From Sulfitobacter sp. M39 (GTDB taxonomy: Bacteria; Pseudomonadota; Alphaproteobacteria; Rhodobacterales; Rhodobacteraceae): a stretch of DNA of 64,000 nt. Positions within the stretch are counted from its first letter, which is position 1. Each line of letters opens with the position of its first letter. The DNA is taken from contig NZ_WMDZ01000001.1 of NCBI RefSeq assembly GCF_021735935.1, positions 1,240,001-1,304,000 of the forward strand, read 5' to 3'. A model generated the notes under the pieces. It saw nothing but the letters and a program-made list of their open reading frames with translations, did not search any database and was not told where the DNA came from. Of the stretch, positions 53,266 to 62,869 are shown piece by piece. Made by a program: the position numbers and the translations under genes.

Positions 53266-54678
53266 ATGGCACAGGCCACCGACATGCCCCGCAACGAGAC
53301 CGGGATCGACACCGCTTTGGGTATCCTCAAGCAGCAATTCGGCGAACGTTTCCAGACGGGCGAAGCGATCCGCGAACAGCACGGGCATACGACGACCTGG
53401 ATCAGAAATCAGGCCCCCGACGCCGTGGTCTTTGCCCGTTCGACCGACGATGTCGCCGCTGTGGTCAAGGTCTGCGCCGCGCATAAGGTGCCGGTCATCG
53501 CCTTTGGCACCGGCACCTCGCTTGAAGGGCATGTGAATGCGCCCGCGGGGGGCGTGTCAATTGACGTCACGCAGATGGACGCTGTGGTCGAAGTCAACGC
53601 CGGCGATTTGGATTGCCGCGTGCAACCCGGCGTCACGCGCGAGGCGCTGAACACCCATTTGCGGGATCAGGGGCTGTTCTTTCCCATTGATCCGGGGGCC
53701 AATGCTTCGCTTGGCGGGATGACGGCGACGCGGGCCTCGGGCACCAATGCGGTGCGCTATGGCACGATGAAGGACAACGTGCTGGCGGTCGAGGCGGTGA
53801 TGGCCGATGGCACGGTAATCCGCACTGGCGCACGGGCGCGCAAATCATCTGCCGGATACGATCTGACGCGTCTGATGGTGGGCTCTGAAGGGACATTGGG
53901 CGTGATCACCGAAATCACGCTGAAGCTGCAAGGCATACCCGAGGCGATCAGCTCTGCCCGCTGTTCCTTCCCCTCGGTCGAGGCGGCCTGTGAAACGGTG
54001 CAAAGCGTGATCCAATACGGGCTGCCCGTCGCGCGGATAGAGCTGCTGGACGCGATGGTCGTGCGCGCGGTGAACGGCTATGCCAAGCTGTCGCTACCCG
54101 AAACGCCGATGTTGTTGCTGGAGTTCCACGGCTCTGACGCGGGCGTGGTCGAACAGACCGAGACATTCGCAGCGCTCGCCGATGAAAACGGCGGCACCGA
54201 TTATCAGGCGACCACCACGATGGAGGAACGCAACAAGCTGTGGCAAGCGCGGCACGATGCCTATTGGGCAATCTTGGCCCTGCGCCCCGGCTGCAAGGCG
54301 GTTGCGACCGATGTCTGCGTGCCGATTTCTAGACTGGCCGAAGCGGTCGGGCGCGCGAACGCCAAAGCGGCGGAGCTGGACCTGATCGCGCCCATCGTCG
54401 GCCACGCAGGTGACGGCAATTTCCACGCCTCGCTGCTGCTGGATATGGACGACGCGGATGAAGTCGCCCGCGCCGAAGACTTCATCAGCTGGCTCAACGA
54501 GCTCGCGATCTCGATGGAGGGGACCTGTACGGGTGAGCATGGCATCGGGCAGGGCAAACGCCCCTATCTGGTCAAGGAACTGGGAGCGGCAGTGGGCGTC
54601 ATGGGCGCGATCAAACAGGCGCTCGACCCCGATAACATTATGAACCCGGGCAAGATTCTTCCCGAATCCTTGGTGTAG
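53266..54678 (+). CDS. FAD-linked oxidase (GlcD/D-lactate dehydrogenase family)
   Basis: A 470-residue vanillyl-alcohol-oxidase-fold flavoprotein. The FAD-binding half has 'GTGTSLEGHVNAPAGGVSID' (near 82) and 'DPGANASLGGMTATRASGTNAVRYG'; the C-terminal half has 'VGHAGDGNFHASLLLD' and the end motif 'CTGEHGIGQGKRPYL', all typical of D-lactate/glycolate dehydrogenases. It would oxidise a 2-hydroxyacid and pass electrons to the respiratory chain. AAAGGAAAG precedes the ATG. GlcE and GlcF are absent, so it is more likely a single-subunit D-lactate dehydrogenase type. A terminator-like hairpin follows. Confidence 0.88.
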   Translation: MAQATDMPRNETGIDTALGILKQQFGERFQTGEAIREQHGHTTTWIRNQAPDAVVFARSTDDVAAVVKVCAAHKVPVIAFGTGTSLEGHVNAPAGGVSIDVTQMDAVVEVNAGDLDCRVQPGVTREALNTHLRDQGLFFPIDPGANASLGGMTATRASGTNAVRYGTMKDNVLAVEAVMADGTVIRTGARARKSSAGYDLTRLMVGSEGTLGVITEITLKLQGIPEAISSARCSFPSVEAACETVQSVIQYGLPVARIELLDAMVVRAVNGYAKLSLPETPMLLLEFHGSDAGVVEQTETFAALADENGGTDYQATTTMEERNKLWQARHDAYWAILALRPGCKAVATDVCVPISRLAEAVGRANAKAAELDLIAPIVGHAGDGNFHASLLLDMDDADEVARAEDFISWLNELAISMEGTCTGEHGIGQGKRPYLVKELGAAVGVMGAIKQALDPDNIMNPGKILPESLV

Positions 54679-54703
54679 TTGGGGCGGCGCAGGCGGTATA
54701 TCG

Positions 54704-54724
54704 ATCCCTGCCACCGGCAGGGAT
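54704..54724 (+). terminator. Hairpin after the FAD-oxidase gene
   Basis: ATCCCTGCC and GGCAGGGAT pair over 9 bp with an ACC loop (54704-54724); a second GC-rich patch before ATTTTT (to 54748) may complete it. Confidence 0.6.
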
Positions 54725-54884
54725 GCGATGCCTCCGGCGGGGATTTTTAACCATTTGGAAGCGGCCTGCACGCGAGTTTTTCGACGTTGGTCGCATTTGT
54801 GCTGTCTTTGGTCGGCTGGGTTCTGCGTTTTGCGCGGGGACTGCTAAATGTCGCTAAGACCTATTCTGGCGGAGCATTGGATTC

Positions 54885-57377
54885 ATGAAAACTCAAGTCA
54901 AAGCACTGGTTGTGGGCGGCGGCGCCGTTGGCACGTCGATTGCCTATCATCTGGCCCGCGCCGGATGGGACGATGTGATGTTGCTTGAGCGGGACGAGCT
55001 GACTTCGGGGTCCACATGGCACGCGGCGGGGTTGCTGCCCTATTTCAACATGTCCTTTGCAACGACCCACATCCACGACTATTCGATCAAGTTCTACAAG
55101 ACGCTTGAGGAAGAGACCGGCCTGAACGCGGGCTTTGCCGTTGTGGGGAACCTGCGCATGGCGCAGACGGACGAACGCATGGATGAATACATGCTTTATG
55201 CCTCGACAGCAGAGACCTGCGGCGTGCCCTACACCTTCATGACGCCGGACGAGATCAAGGCAAAATGGCCGCTGATCAAGACCGGCGATCTGAAAGGCGC
55301 GCTGTATCACGAGACCGACGGCTACATTAACCCCGCCGATGTCACCATGGCGATGGCCAAGGGCGCGCGGCAGAGGGGGGTGGCAATTGAGCGTAAGTGG
55401 CAGGCGGATGCGTTTCACTGGAATGGCGCGGCATGGGAAGTGACCGTCACCAAGATGGTCGAGAAGGGCGGGAACCTTGTCCCCTCGGACGAGCAGGTCG
55501 TGATCACCGCCGAGCACGTCGTCACCGCTAGCGGCAACCACGCGCAGCGCACCGCCAAGATGCTGGGTATCAAGATGCCCGCCATTCCGGTTGAACATAC
55601 GTTTATCGTGATGGATCAGGACCCCGAGCTGGTCAAATGGCGCGCCAAGGGCAATCCGGAGCATCCGGTTGTGCGGGATGCGGACAATGAATCCTACGCG
55701 CGCGAGGAACGCGGCGGCTGGATCCTAGGCATCTACGAGCACGGCGCTCCAGCGCGGTTTGAATACGGCGTGCCGGACAGCTTCCGGGCTGATCTGTTCC
55801 CGCTGGATCTGGACCGGATCGCGGATCAGTACATGGCGATGGCCGAACGTGTGCCGTCCTGCGCCGACTCCGGTCTGAAGGACGATTTCAACGGACCGAT
55901 CTGCTATACGCCCGACGGCAACCCGCTGGTTGGACCGGCACCCGGCCTGCGCAATATGTGGCTGGCCGAAGGGTTCTCCTTCGGGATCACGGCGGCAGGT
56001 GGCACGGGCTACTACCTTGCGCAGATGATGGTCGAGGGCGAGGCCGAGATCGACATGGCCTCGCTGGACCCCAAACGCTATGGCGACTGGATGACCACCG
56101 AATATGCCGCGCGCAAGAACGAAGAGGCGTATGAGCACGTCTATATCCTGCACCACCCGGATGAGGAGCGCCCCGCGTGTCGGCCCTTGCGTACCTCGCC
56201 TGCCTACGACCGTCAGGCCGCCCGTGGCGCACAGTTCGGCCATGTGAACGGGTGGGAACGCCCGAACTACTTTGCGCCGCTGGGGTTCAATGACCACGAC
56301 AGCCGGTCCTTCCGGCGCGGCGGCTGGTGGCAGCATGCGGTCGATGAGGCCAAGGCGATCCGCGAGGGCGTGGGCCTGATCGATGCGACCGCCTTTACCA
56401 AACATCTGGTCAAGGGGCCGGGGGCCACGGCCTTTCTGGATTGGTTTACCTGCAACAAGCTGCCCTCGGTCGGGCGCATCAACCTGACCTATGCGCTGAC
56501 GATCAACGGCACCACGCGCACCGAATATACCATCGTGCGGCTCGCTCAGGATGAATACTACCTTGTGTCCGCCGGGGCCTGGACGGCATATGACAGTGAT
56601 TTCCTGCGCAAGGCCATTGCCGATAAAGCGCCCGAATTCGGTTATATCGCATGTCATGACGTGACCACGCAATGGGGTGTCTTTGCCATTGCGGGCCCCA
56701 AATCGCGCGATGTCCTGAAAGAGGTCATCAAGGACGCGGACCCCGAGACGGTGCTGAGCAACAAGCGGTTCCCCTGGCTGACCATGCGCAATATCGAGCT
56801 GGGGATGGTCCCCGTCCGTGCGATCCGCGTCGCCTATACCGGAGAGCTCGGCTGGGAGCTGCACCACCCGATCGAGATGCAGAACCACCTGTTCGATCTG
56901 CTGGAGAGGGCGGGCGAGAAACATGGGATGAAACTGGTTGGCGCGCGCGCACAGAACTGGCTGCGGCAAGAGAAATCCTACCGCGCTTTCGGCAATGAAC
57001 TGGGCCGCGATGCCACCCCCCTAGAGGCCGACCTGCCGCGTTTTGTCGATCTGTCCAAGGACTTCCACGGCAAGGACGCAATGCAGGCCCATGGCATTCG
57101 CAGCAAATGCGTGACCTTGCTGATCGACGGGCCCGACGACGCCGACCCTTGGGGCCGCGAAGTGCTGTATCACGGCGACACCCGCGTTGGTCGTCTGACT
57201 TCGGGCGGGTATTCTGTGGCCTTCGGAAAATCCATCGGCATGGGCTACGTCAAACCCGAAATCGCGGTGGTCGGCACGAAGCTGAAGGTCAAGATGTTCG
57301 ACCAGCTATGGGACGCCGAAGTGGTCGAAGACAGCCCCTACGACCCGAAAAACGCAACGATCCGCGTGGATGGTTGA
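54885..57377 (+). CDS. GcvT-family flavoprotein (dimethylglycine/sarcosine dehydrogenase-like)
   Basis: An 830-residue protein. The N-terminal DAO domain has 'VVGGGAVGTSIAYHLARAG' (about 9-27) and 'SGSTWHAAGLLPYFN', where His is the usual covalent-FAD position; an FAO_M linker region (about 370-425), a GcvT folate-binding domain (about 430-700) and a GcvT C-terminal barrel (about 720-820) follow. Such enzymes demethylate dimethylglycine, sarcosine or related amines and pass the methyl to tetrahydrofolate. The actual substrate cannot be read from the sequence. It converges on the interrupted HNH gene, 9 bases apart. Confidence 0.9.
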   Translation: MKTQVKALVVGGGAVGTSIAYHLARAGWDDVMLLERDELTSGSTWHAAGLLPYFNMSFATTHIHDYSIKFYKTLEEETGLNAGFAVVGNLRMAQTDERMDEYMLYASTAETCGVPYTFMTPDEIKAKWPLIKTGDLKGALYHETDGYINPADVTMAMAKGARQRGVAIERKWQADAFHWNGAAWEVTVTKMVEKGGNLVPSDEQVVITAEHVVTASGNHAQRTAKMLGIKMPAIPVEHTFIVMDQDPELVKWRAKGNPEHPVVRDADNESYAREERGGWILGIYEHGAPARFEYGVPDSFRADLFPLDLDRIADQYMAMAERVPSCADSGLKDDFNGPICYTPDGNPLVGPAPGLRNMWLAEGFSFGITAAGGTGYYLAQMMVEGEAEIDMASLDPKRYGDWMTTEYAARKNEEAYEHVYILHHPDEERPACRPLRTSPAYDRQAARGAQFGHVNGWERPNYFAPLGFNDHDSRSFRRGGWWQHAVDEAKAIREGVGLIDATAFTKHLVKGPGATAFLDWFTCNKLPSVGRINLTYALTINGTTRTEYTIVRLAQDEYYLVSAGAWTAYDSDFLRKAIADKAPEFGYIACHDVTTQWGVFAIAGPKSRDVLKEVIKDADPETVLSNKRFPWLTMRNIELGMVPVRAIRVAYTGELGWELHHPIEMQNHLFDLLERAGEKHGMKLVGARAQNWLRQEKSYRAFGNELGRDATPLEADLPRFVDLSKDFHGKDAMQAHGIRSKCVTLLIDGPDDADPWGREVLYHGDTRVGRLTSGGYSVAFGKSIGMGYVKPEIAVVGTKLKVKMFDQLWDAEVVEDSPYDPKNATIRVDG

Positions 57378-57628
57378 CGCTTGAACCTAATCGAGCGGCG
57401 GCATGCTCTGCCGCTCGGCCATGCGCTTCCGGTGATGTCTAAGATACGCAGGGTCGGGCAGGAACCGTTCTGGTAATTGCAACCTTTTGGAGGCCCCGAC
57501 AGCTAGTTTGCGTTTAGAGTCAGCGGGCAAATCATCGGCCATGATCATGCGGTAATCATCGTGACCTGCCCCCCGAAACTTCCCTCAGTTTAATGTAGAG
57601 TTTGCTCAAGCTTTGAAGGAGCAAACAA

Positions 57629-57892
57629 ATGCGACAGAGCCGATTTACCGAAGCCCAAATAATCGGGATGATCAAAGAACAGGAAGCTGGGATGCCGACG
57701 GCAGAGGTGTGTCGTAGGCATGGCCTGAGCCCGGCGTCGTTTTACAAGCTCAAAGCCAAGTATGGCGGCATGAACGTGTCAGACACCCACCGGCTTAAAT
57801 CGCTGGAAGATGAGAACGCGAAGCTGAAGCGTCTGCTGGCCGATACGATGCTCGATAACGTTGTTCTGAAGGATTTGCTGGGAAAGAGCTGA
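57629..57892 (+). CDS. IS3-family transposase OrfA
   Basis: An 87-residue HTH protein ('RFTEAQIIGMIKEQEAGMPTAEVCRRHGLSPASFYKLKAKYGG') ending in a leucine-zipper-like helix ('LKSLEDENAKLKRLLADTMLDNVVLKDLL'). It binds the element ends and partners with OrfB. AAGGAG precedes the ATG. Confidence 0.92.
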   Translation: MRQSRFTEAQIIGMIKEQEAGMPTAEVCRRHGLSPASFYKLKAKYGGMNVSDTHRLKSLEDENAKLKRLLADTMLDNVVLKDLLGKS

Positions 57893-57903
57893 CGACACCG
57901 AAT

Positions 57904-58827
57904 GTGCGACGGGCTGTAGCACGCAAGGCGATGCGGGATCATGATATCTCGCAACGTCGTGCGTGCAGGCTGGTCGGTGTCGATCCCAAGACCGTTCGGC
58001 GCGACAAGCCGCCGGATAATCCTGAAGTTCGCGAAGAGATGAAAGCGATTGCCAGCAAACGGCGTCGGTTCGGCTATCGCCGGATTGGCGTGCTGTTGGA
58101 ACGCAAAGGCATGATTATGAACCACAAGAAGCTGTATCGTCTCTACACCGAGGAAAAGCCGGGTGTCAGGCGGCGCAGAGGCCGTAAACGTGCGCGTGGA
58201 TCGCGGACACCTATGCCTGTGGCTTTGCGACCAGGCGAGCGTTGGTCGTTGGATTTTGTGTCTGATACGTTCGGCGCATCCGCTGCCCGGCAGTGGTTTG
58301 TTTACAAACCATGAGAGGGGCGCAAGTTCCGCATGCTGGCAGTGAATGACGACTGCTGCCGTGAGAACCTGTGCCTGATGGCCGATACCAGCATCTCAGG
58401 TGCGAGGGTGGCACGCGAGTTAGATGCGCTTGTGCGCGTTTATGGGAAGCCTGCCTGTATCGTCAGTGATAACGGCACAGAGTTCACCAGTCGTGCGATC
58501 CTGAAGTGGGCTGGCGATAACGATGTTGATTGGCATTATATCGATCCGGGCAAACCGCAGCAGAATGCCTTCATCGAAAGCTTCAACGGCAGTCTGCGCG
58601 ACGAGCTGCTCAACGAGGAGATCTTCGACACCTTGGATGATGCTCGCCGCAAGCTGGCTCTCTGGCGATACGATTACAACAACGTCAGACCGCACTCATC
58701 ACTCGGAAACCAAGCACCTGCTGAAGCGCGCCGTGCGCTTGAGCAATTTGAGGGCACCGCACACGACGCGCTTGCCCAAAATGACGATGAAGAATATGAA
58801 ATCCAAACCCGCAAACTCTCACTATGA
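57904..58827 (+). pseudogene. IS3-family transposase OrfB with an in-frame insertion and stop
   Basis: The integrase-like catalytic protein: 'RRFGYRRIGVLLERKG', then the DDE residues Asp in 'WSLDFVSDTF', Asp in 'VSDNGTEF' and Glu in '[12 protein letters not shown]'. Between 'TFGAS' and 'RKFRML', which are joined in relatives, 39 extra bases (58282-58320) add 13 codons, one of them TGA at 58312-58314. The flanking frame is kept. The insert holds a small palindrome GGTTTGT-tt-ACAAACC. OrfB is therefore broken, and the copy is probably not autonomous. The start is uncertain because IS3 orfB is normally made by a frameshift from orfA. Confidence 0.82.
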
Positions 58828-59540
58828 ATGAGGGAGCCTCGGGGGGCAGGTCAATCGTCAAAACTGATCAGATGTCGGTCAAAGGCGCGATCATGAAGGG
58901 CGTTCAGGCAAATGCCATTTTCGGGGTAGAACCGTTGAGCATCGTCCTCTTGCCACTCGACGATATGGCTTGCGGTCAGCAGGCGCGTATCGTCGATACC
59001 AGTTAGTGCACAGCGAGAGCGATAGTTGTTCAGGATCATCTCGCGAAAGAAGCTTTGTCCGCGCCGCTGTATAACAGTACGTTCGGCGACTTCGGATTGC
59101 TTAGCGATCCAGTTTGCCTGCCGCTGCTCGGAAAAACCGGGTGTGTGCTGGGGTGACTGCAAGATCTGCGCTTCATAGGCGTTAAATACGATAGAGGGGT
59201 CTTGACGGAACCGCGCCCAGACTTGCCGGTCCATCGCAGAAAGGTTGGCGAGCCCCCTTTGCGGCAGCGTGTCATCCAGCGCGGCAAGATTGGACAGTTT
59301 CATTGCCACAGCCGATGGCGTGCGTCCGATCCGTTCTGCCATGCGGATGATCTGCGGTGTGCTGGAATGGAACTTGCCAAAAGGAAGCCGCAGATACAGT
59401 GACAAAGCATCAGCTACCTCGTCTTCGGTCCAATTTCGACGTGTCGCCATATACCTGCCGTTTTCGCTCGGAAAACCCTGCCAGGTTCAATTTATAATAG
59501 CAATGTCAAAGGTCTTGCTCTGCTGGATTGTAGCGGCGAT

Positions 59541-60323
59541 CTACCGCACCTGACGCCGCGCGAGCCAGTTGTCCCAGCTGCTGGGGCTGCCGGCGTAGGC
59601 GTTGATGTCGATGTCGCCGGCGGCACCGGGGACACGGCCGGTGCTGGTGTATTGCCAGAAGGTCCAGCGCTCATTGGGGTATTTCTCGGAGGGGTGGGCC
59701 GCGGTGGAGCGGAGCCAGAATTCAACGCCGCGCAGACGCCCCATATCGTTCTGGGCATAGAACTCTGGCGTGGTGTAGACGACGGGCTGTTGCCCGTAAT
59801 GCGCGCGCAGGATGCTTAGGAAGGTCTGCGCGTTGCGGCGGACGGTATCAGCGGGCGGGCGCAGGGTGCAGGTGGGGGAAAAGGGGTTCCACTCCAAATC
59901 CAGCACGGGGGGCAGCATACCTGCGGTCTTGGGCACGTTTTCGATGAACCAGCGGGCCTGTTTCTCGGGCGTCGTGCAGAAATAATAGAAGTGGTAGGCC
60001 CCGCGGGCGACACCGGCGCGGCCGGCACCCTCCCAGTGGTTCTGGAACATCGGGTCCAGCAGATCGCCGCCTTCGGTGGCTTTGATGAAGGCGAAGTTCA
60101 CGCCGGAGACGCGGGCCTCGCCCCAGTTCAGCGGTTGCTGGAAGCGCGCCACATCGATGCCGTGCACCGCATAGCGGTCGGGGCTTTGGCCGGGCCAGTC
60201 GAACGGCTTGCGGTCGCCGAAATTGGCCGCCGTCACATCCCCCACAGGGACAGAGAGTTGCGGCGCACCACAGGCCGAAAGGGCAAGGGCAGAGAGGAGG
60301 GCAAGGACGCGAAGTCGGGGCAT
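59541..60323 (-). CDS. GH25 muramidase-like lipoprotein
   Basis: A 260-residue protein of the GH25 lysozyme family with a lipobox ending in Cys18 (ALSACG). The catalytic acids are expected in 'HGIDVARFQ' (about 54-62) and 'PVLDLEWNPF' (about 145). It would hydrolyse peptidoglycan in the periplasm. It is next to a DUF938 gene on the same strand, separated by 4 bases, so the genes may be co-transcribed. Confidence 0.88.
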   Translation of the reverse strand: MPRLRVLALLSALALSACGAPQLSVPVGDVTAANFGDRKPFDWPGQSPDRYAVHGIDVARFQQPLNWGEARVSGVNFAFIKATEGGDLLDPMFQNHWEGAGRAGVARGAYHFYYFCTTPEKQARWFIENVPKTAGMLPPVLDLEWNPFSPTCTLRPPADTVRRNAQTFLSILRAHYGQQPVVYTTPEFYAQNDMGRLRGVEFWLRSTAAHPSEKYPNERWTFWQYTSTGRVPGAAGDIDINAYAGSPSSWDNWLARRQVR

Positions 60324-60327
60324 AGGG

Positions 60328-60978
60328 TCACGGCTTTCGTGCGATAAAGGCCAGATTATTGGCGGGCATGTCGATCCTGTCGATCGGGCTTAGTGCAGCA
60401 TCGCTGAGCCAACGTGTGATGTCGACCGTATCCTTGTACCCGATCGCAGGATCGGCGGTGCGCAGCTCGGCGTCGAATTTCGCGTCACCGTCGGAGGTGA
60501 GCACGCCCTCGCGGCGGAACGGACCATAGAGGATCAACGTGCCACCGGGGGCGAGCGCAAGGGCGGCTTCGGCGATGACCTGCTGTACGGCCTCTGTCGG
60601 GATCAGATGCAGCAGGTTGGCGAGGAAGATCAGGTCTTGCGGTGGCCGTGTCTCGTGCCAGCCCGCCGCTGTTGCATCCAGTGGGGCGGCGGGGGCGACG
60701 TTGGTCAGCCCGGCCTCGGCGATATAGGCGTCGATGCTGGCGCGGCGGTCGGGGGCGGGCTCGGTCGGCTGCCAGTGCAGATCGGGCAGGGCGCGAGCGA
60801 AGGCGGCGATATGCTGCCCCGTCCCGCTGGCAATCTCGAGCGCGCGACCAGTCTGAGGTGCATGGTCACGCAGCAGGTCACACAGGGCGTCTTTGTTACG
60901 GTCGGCGGCGGGGGCGTGCAGCATGGCACCGCGGGTGGGCAGAGCGACGCTGGCGCTTGGGGGAAGCTTGGCTGTCAT
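60328..60978 (-). CDS. DUF938 class I methyltransferase-like protein
   Basis: A 216-residue SAM-dependent methyltransferase fold. The SAM loop is 'ALEIASGTGQHIAAFARALP' (about 46-65), with 'DLIFLANLLHLIPTEAVQQVIAEAALALAPGGTLILYGPF' following, the classic acidic/hydrophobic strand pattern. The substrate is not known for this family. Its ATG overlaps the stop of the upstream DAO-family gene (ATGA), so translation is coupled. Confidence 0.88.
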   Translation of the reverse strand: MTAKLPPSASVALPTRGAMLHAPAADRNKDALCDLLRDHAPQTGRALEIASGTGQHIAAFARALPDLHWQPTEPAPDRRASIDAYIAEAGLTNVAPAAPLDATAAGWHETRPPQDLIFLANLLHLIPTEAVQQVIAEAALALAPGGTLILYGPFRREGVLTSDGDAKFDAELRTADPAIGYKDTVDITRWLSDAALSPIDRIDMPANNLAFIARKP

Positions 60979-62060
60979 GCGCGCAGCCTGTCGGGGCGCA
61001 GCGCCTCGACCACCGGATCGGGCAGCGAGGGGGCGTTGCCGAGGGTCAGATCGGCCACCAGTTGCGAGGCGGCGGCGCTGGTCTGGAAACCGTACCCGCC
61101 TTGTCCCGCGCTCCAGATGAAGTCGGGCTGGGCGGGATCGGGGCCCAGCACCAGCGTGCGGTCCACGGCAAAGCTGCGCAGCCCCGCCCATGTCGCGATG
61201 GGTTTCGTCAGCGGCACGGCGACCATGTTCTGATACCGCTCCAACCCTTCGGCCAGTACCATGTCATCGGCCCATGCGTCCTGCGGTTCGGTCGCGTCCT
61301 CATCGGCGGGCGAGATCAGCAGCGCGCCCGCGTCGGGCTTGGCGTACCATGTTTCGCCGACGCCAAAGAACATCGGCCAGCGCGACAGGTCATGCCCGCC
61401 CGGTGCCGCAATGCGGGCCATGGACCGGCGGTAGGGGGTGATGCCGATGGGGGGCACACCGGCCAGAATGGCGATCTGGTCGGCCCAGGCTCCGGCGGCG
61501 TTGACCAGTTTTGCGGCGTGATAGGTGTGCGGGCCTGCGGTGACCTTCCACGTATTGCCTTTGCGGGTGATGGATGTGACGGGATCCCCGGTTTCAATCT
61601 GCCCGCCATTGCCGCGCAGCTCTTTGGCGAAATCCTGCAGCAAGCGGTCGGTATCAATGTCATGGGCGTCAGCGTGGTAGCCGGCAAAGGCGACGCGCTC
61701 AGCGGCCAGGATCGGCACAAGGCGGCGCGCATCGTCGGGGGTGATCTGTTCGACCCCCATATGGGCGAGATCGCTGTGAAACGCCTCTTCCTCGTGGCGG
61801 TCGGCGATGATCATCAAGCCGCGCGGGGTCAGGTAGCCGCCGTCGCGGAGATAACCGACCGTGGCCTTGTTCAGCGCCTGCACAGAGGGCGCACCGTAAT
61901 TCTCTTCGATCAGCGCGGCCGACCGGCCAGAGGCGTGATAGCCAAGCGCTTTTTCCCCTTCGATCACCGTGACTTTTGCATCACCAGACAGGCGCGCCGC
62001 GGCAGAGATGCCCGCGATGCCGCCGCCGATCACAAGGATATCGGATGTGTTTTCTGTCAT
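60975..62060 (-). CDS. DAO-family FAD-dependent oxidoreductase
   Basis: A 361-residue flavoprotein of the glycine/D-amino-acid oxidase family. GGGIAG is at residues 12-17, followed by 'EGEKALGYHASGRSAALIEENYG' and the C-terminal 'GQGGYGFQTSAAASQLVADL'. The ATG at 62060 follows GGGGG; the frame extends to 62156 without support. It may oxidise a D-amino or N-methylated amino acid. It couples to the DUF938 gene. Confidence 0.88.
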   Translation of the reverse strand: MTENTSDILVIGGGIAGISAAARLSGDAKVTVIEGEKALGYHASGRSAALIEENYGAPSVQALNKATVGYLRDGGYLTPRGLMIIADRHEEEAFHSDLAHMGVEQITPDDARRLVPILAAERVAFAGYHADAHDIDTDRLLQDFAKELRGNGGQIETGDPVTSITRKGNTWKVTAGPHTYHAAKLVNAAGAWADQIAILAGVPPIGITPYRRSMARIAAPGGHDLSRWPMFFGVGETWYAKPDAGALLISPADEDATEPQDAWADDMVLAEGLERYQNMVAVPLTKPIATWAGLRSFAVDRTLVLGPDPAQPDFIWSAGQGGYGFQTSAAASQLVADLTLGNAPSLPDPVVEALRPDRLRA

Positions 62061-62164
62061 AGGTACCCCCTGTCCCTTGCACCGGTTTCGCGCAGGTCTA
62101 TCCCGCCGGCCCCACGTTCCGTGCTTATGGGTGACATGGGCCGGTGGGACGTGCAACCGCGCGG

Positions 62165-62779
62165 TTAGGCATCGGTCTTGCCGCGCGCGGTGGCGCGGCC
62201 ATAGGCGGGGCGCGCGTGGATCATCTCGACAAAGCCGGCGAGCGCCGGATAATCCTTGGCGCGGCCCTGCTGCATCGCGATCTCTGCCGGAAAGCTGAGC
62301 ATGATATCCGCCGCTGACAATGTATCCTGCACAAAATGCCCCGAGGCCCGCACGCGGCTGTTCATGTAGCTATAATGGTTGTCCAGCTCAGACGTGATGC
62401 GCGGATGCAGCGGCGCACCGGCGTCGCCTAAGCGGCTGACATAGAGGTTCAGCAGGATCGGCGTCATCGCGGACCCTTCGGCGAAATGCATCAGTTCAAG
62501 GTGCTGCAGATAGGCGGCGCTGTCACGATCCGGTATCATCTCGGGGGCGAAACGGGTGCAGAGCACTTCGGTGATTGCGGCGCTCTCGGCAATCAGCGTG
62601 CCGTCAATCTCGACCATGGGGGATTTGCCCAAGGGGTGCACGAGCTTTAGCTCGGGCGGGGCGAGGTTGGTCTTGGCATCGCGGGTATAGGGAATGACAT
62701 CATAAGGCGCGCCGATTTCTTCGAGCAGCCACAAAATGCGATGAGAGCGGGACCGGTTCAGGTGGTGGATTTTGATCAT
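62165..62779 (-). CDS. Glutathione S-transferase
   Basis: A 204-residue GST. The N-terminal thioredoxin-like domain begins 'MIKIHHLNRSRSHRILWLLEEIG', with the Ser of 'SRSHR' at the usual activating position, and 'LAPPELKLVHPLGKSPMVEIDGTLIAESAAI' holds the cis-Pro and the ES glutathione-binding pair. The all-helical C-terminal half is complete. Cytoplasmic conjugation or peroxidase function; substrate unknown. Confidence 0.92.
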   Translation of the reverse strand: MIKIHHLNRSRSHRILWLLEEIGAPYDVIPYTRDAKTNLAPPELKLVHPLGKSPMVEIDGTLIAESAAITEVLCTRFAPEMIPDRDSAAYLQHLELMHFAEGSAMTPILLNLYVSRLGDAGAPLHPRITSELDNHYSYMNSRVRASGHFVQDTLSAADIMLSFPAEIAMQQGRAKDYPALAGFVEMIHARPAYGRATARGKTDA

Positions 62780-62869
62780 GACGCTGATGATAGCGTGTTG
62801 CAGGCGGATGGGTAGTGGGCATGCATCCCCCGCGCCGTATTTGACAAGCGGCGCGGGGGGGGCTTTAGG

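Larger units (their letters stand above)
57562..58853 (+). mobile_element. IS3-family (IS407-like) insertion sequence
   Basis: A 1292-bp element with matching ends: TGACCTGCCCCCCGA at the left and its inverted copy at the right (58839-58853), the remaining bases of the ends being imperfect. The target duplication ATCG is at 57558-57561 and 58854-58857; 4 bp fits the IS407 subgroup. It holds orfA and a damaged orfB. Confidence 0.93.
57387..59450 (-). pseudogene. HNH endonuclease gene interrupted by an IS3-family element
   Basis: The 5' part (59450 to 58854) encodes 'MATRRNWTEDEVADALSLYLRLPFG' to 'RHLISFDD', with the HNH core 'SRCALTGIDDTRLLTASHIVEW' and 'LNALHDRAFD'. The frame meets a stop in the inserted element. 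Continuing on the far side, 57557 to 57387 reads 'DYRMIMADDLPADSKRKL' to 'ERQSMPPLD' and a TAG stop, which completes the family's expected C-terminus. Joining across the 4-base duplication restores one frame of about 255 residues. The HNH core is intact, but the C-terminal third is lost from the product. It was probably a solitary putative restriction-type HNH protein. Confidence 0.88.

Noticed and set aside
52693..53532. Minus-strand frame opposite gamma-glutamyltransferase
   Set aside because: Shadow; no family features.
55725..56969. 414-codon minus-strand frame opposite the GcvT-family gene
   Set aside because: Shadow of a well-supported gene in high-GC DNA.
60642..62168. 508-codon plus-strand open frame opposite the DUF938 and DAO genes
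   Set aside because: Antisense shadow in high-GC DNA: low-complexity Arg/Gly/Ala text, no motif, and it overlaps two clear genes.
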